This document shows, one piece after another, positions 62,901 through 64,000 of a DNA stretch of 64,000 nt (position 1 is the first letter of the stretch; each line of letters opens with the position of its first letter). The translations under genes and the position numbers were made by a program. Below the pieces are notes generated by a model that ran no database searches, had not been told where the DNA came from, and saw only the letters and a list, made by a program, of their open reading frames with translations. The stretch is from Epiperipatus broadwayi (Eukaryota > Onychophora > Udeonychophora > Euonychophora > Peripatidae): contig JAQFVV010012498.1 of assembly GCA_028023455.1 (NCBI GenBank), forward strand, positions 122,001 to 186,000, in the 5' to 3' direction.

Positions 62901-64000
62901 CTTTAAAAATTAAAAAAAAGATAATTACTTTAAGATTAGATTTTGTGCATTTATTATTTTAATTAAATTATAAATCAGAGTAAAGCAAATAAATTACTTA
63001 TAAAGAGAACTGTCCTCAAGATAAGGAAGAGGAAGTATTAATTATAATAGGAAATAGTGAAAGAAATGGAAAAGAAAACTAAATTTAACCGTTATACATT
63101 AATCACATGTGATTAATATCTAATGAAGTTGTAATAATCACTGTTATGTGTGTAATATAATGTATATAATAAATGAAATGTATGGATTTTATTTATGTAT
63201 GTACAAGATGGTGATAATCATCAATGTGTGTGCTAATATATGCATATTCACCCAAACATATGGCTATTTTATTCAAAAGCATGGTCACTGATTTAACATA
63301 AAAAAAATATTATGCAGTTCAAATTGCTGTAATCTATTATTTTATTACTTGAAGACTAGCCCAGCAGTCATCCATCCTATTTTGGATGGATTTCCAATTG
63401 AACAAAGTAAATAAAGTGGCCCAATTTAATCAATAGAATAGAAGTGTTGTGTTTCAATAAAACATTTTACTACATAAATATAACATAACCCATTAAGCAA
63501 CAGGCCAAATAATAAATAACAAACTTTAAGTAATAAAAATAATGTATGTTTTTATATAATTAATATTTTAATAAGAAGTAATATTGGACATCAACTTACA
63601 GTTAATTAAAAGTGGGGACATCTTTCTCTACAGTAGATGGTAAAATTTAAACAGTGACTATAATTAATGCATACTAGATGGCAGGGGTAAGCAATCTTTA
63701 GCATAAGTATAGCTATTCAAATTTTAAAAAAAAAGAGTAGACAAAACAATAACATATTAGAAATAAATTTTGCAACGATTATAAACTAATCCAGAACCAC
63801 AAGTAGATCAATATATAGAATATATTAATTCATTATTCAATTTGGTGAAATTTTTTATTTTTCTACAGCAATTGTAGTTTTTTCCATTGTATTCTACCCT
63901 CAGCCATATTTTCCAAATAAAAACAATCAGTATTGAACTTTTTTTGGAATATCTTTTAAGATAATCTTTATTATATAAATAAGGTTTATCTCTCTTCTGA
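62901..64000. other. AT-rich intron, no gene seen
   Basis: Intron upstream of the 62.8-kb exon. The preceding FERM exon (end of the F2 lobe) was looked for on the minus strand and not found. Confidence 0.55.

Noticed and set aside
63345-63420. Possible upstream FERM exon on the minus strand around ATCCATCCTATTTTGGATGG
   Set aside because: Reads open for a short stretch but lacks an acceptor/donor pair and does not match the F2-lobe sequence expected before D-K-A-G-L-P.

Overview
This window looks like a strongly AT-rich (roughly three quarters A+T by eye) piece of an animal nuclear genome. The visible genes are split by GT-AG introns of 11-26 kb, and the rest is decayed transposons, foldback elements and microsatellites. 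The host gene matches bilaterian FERM proteins best. Long introns and LINE, Penelope-like and pogo-like debris suit a large-genome invertebrate, but I could not fix the taxon.

One host gene crosses the window on the minus strand: an FRMD4-type FERM scaffold gene, open at both ends. Five exons are supported by protein similarity or consensus splice sites. In transcription order they are 62814-62900, 37197-37273, 24405-24509, 13207-13348 and 1432-1588. They encode the C-terminal lobe of the FERM domain and the start of the post-FERM region. The exon at 24405-24509 is exactly 105 nt, keeps frame and phase, and would insert a very acidic 35-residue segment into the FERM C-lobe. It is either a cassette exon or a lineage-specific insertion, and it is the most interesting host-gene feature here.

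The introns hold the mobile DNA. 2.1-3.9 kb: a pogo/Tigger-like element with TA flanks, containing head-to-head Penelope-like 3' ends. 14.6-18.3 kb: a composite with about 150-bp inverted outer repeats, a GC-richer core with promoter-like, poly(A)-like and primer-binding-like signals, and a 430-bp palindrome. 23.5 and 37.6-38.3 kb: one foldback family. 25.1 kb: a tRNA-derived retroposon. 26.7-28.4 kb: a second pogo/Tigger-like element. 45.2-49.9 kb: a Penelope-like 3' end with a hammerhead-like motif, a retroposon with an (ATC)n tail, and two tandem 2.07-kb units that are themselves built of smaller repeats. 54.0-58.5 kb: a nearly complete but frameshifted APE-type LINE on the minus strand (zinc finger, SGNH esterase, endonuclease, reverse transcriptase, C-terminal CCHC). 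58.9-60.2 kb: a 1.3-kb element with 37-bp terminal inverted repeats. 61.3-61.6 kb: the tail of a pogo-superfamily transposase.

The remaining long stretches are AT-rich intron in which I see no gene. No rRNA, CRISPR array or prokaryotic feature is present.
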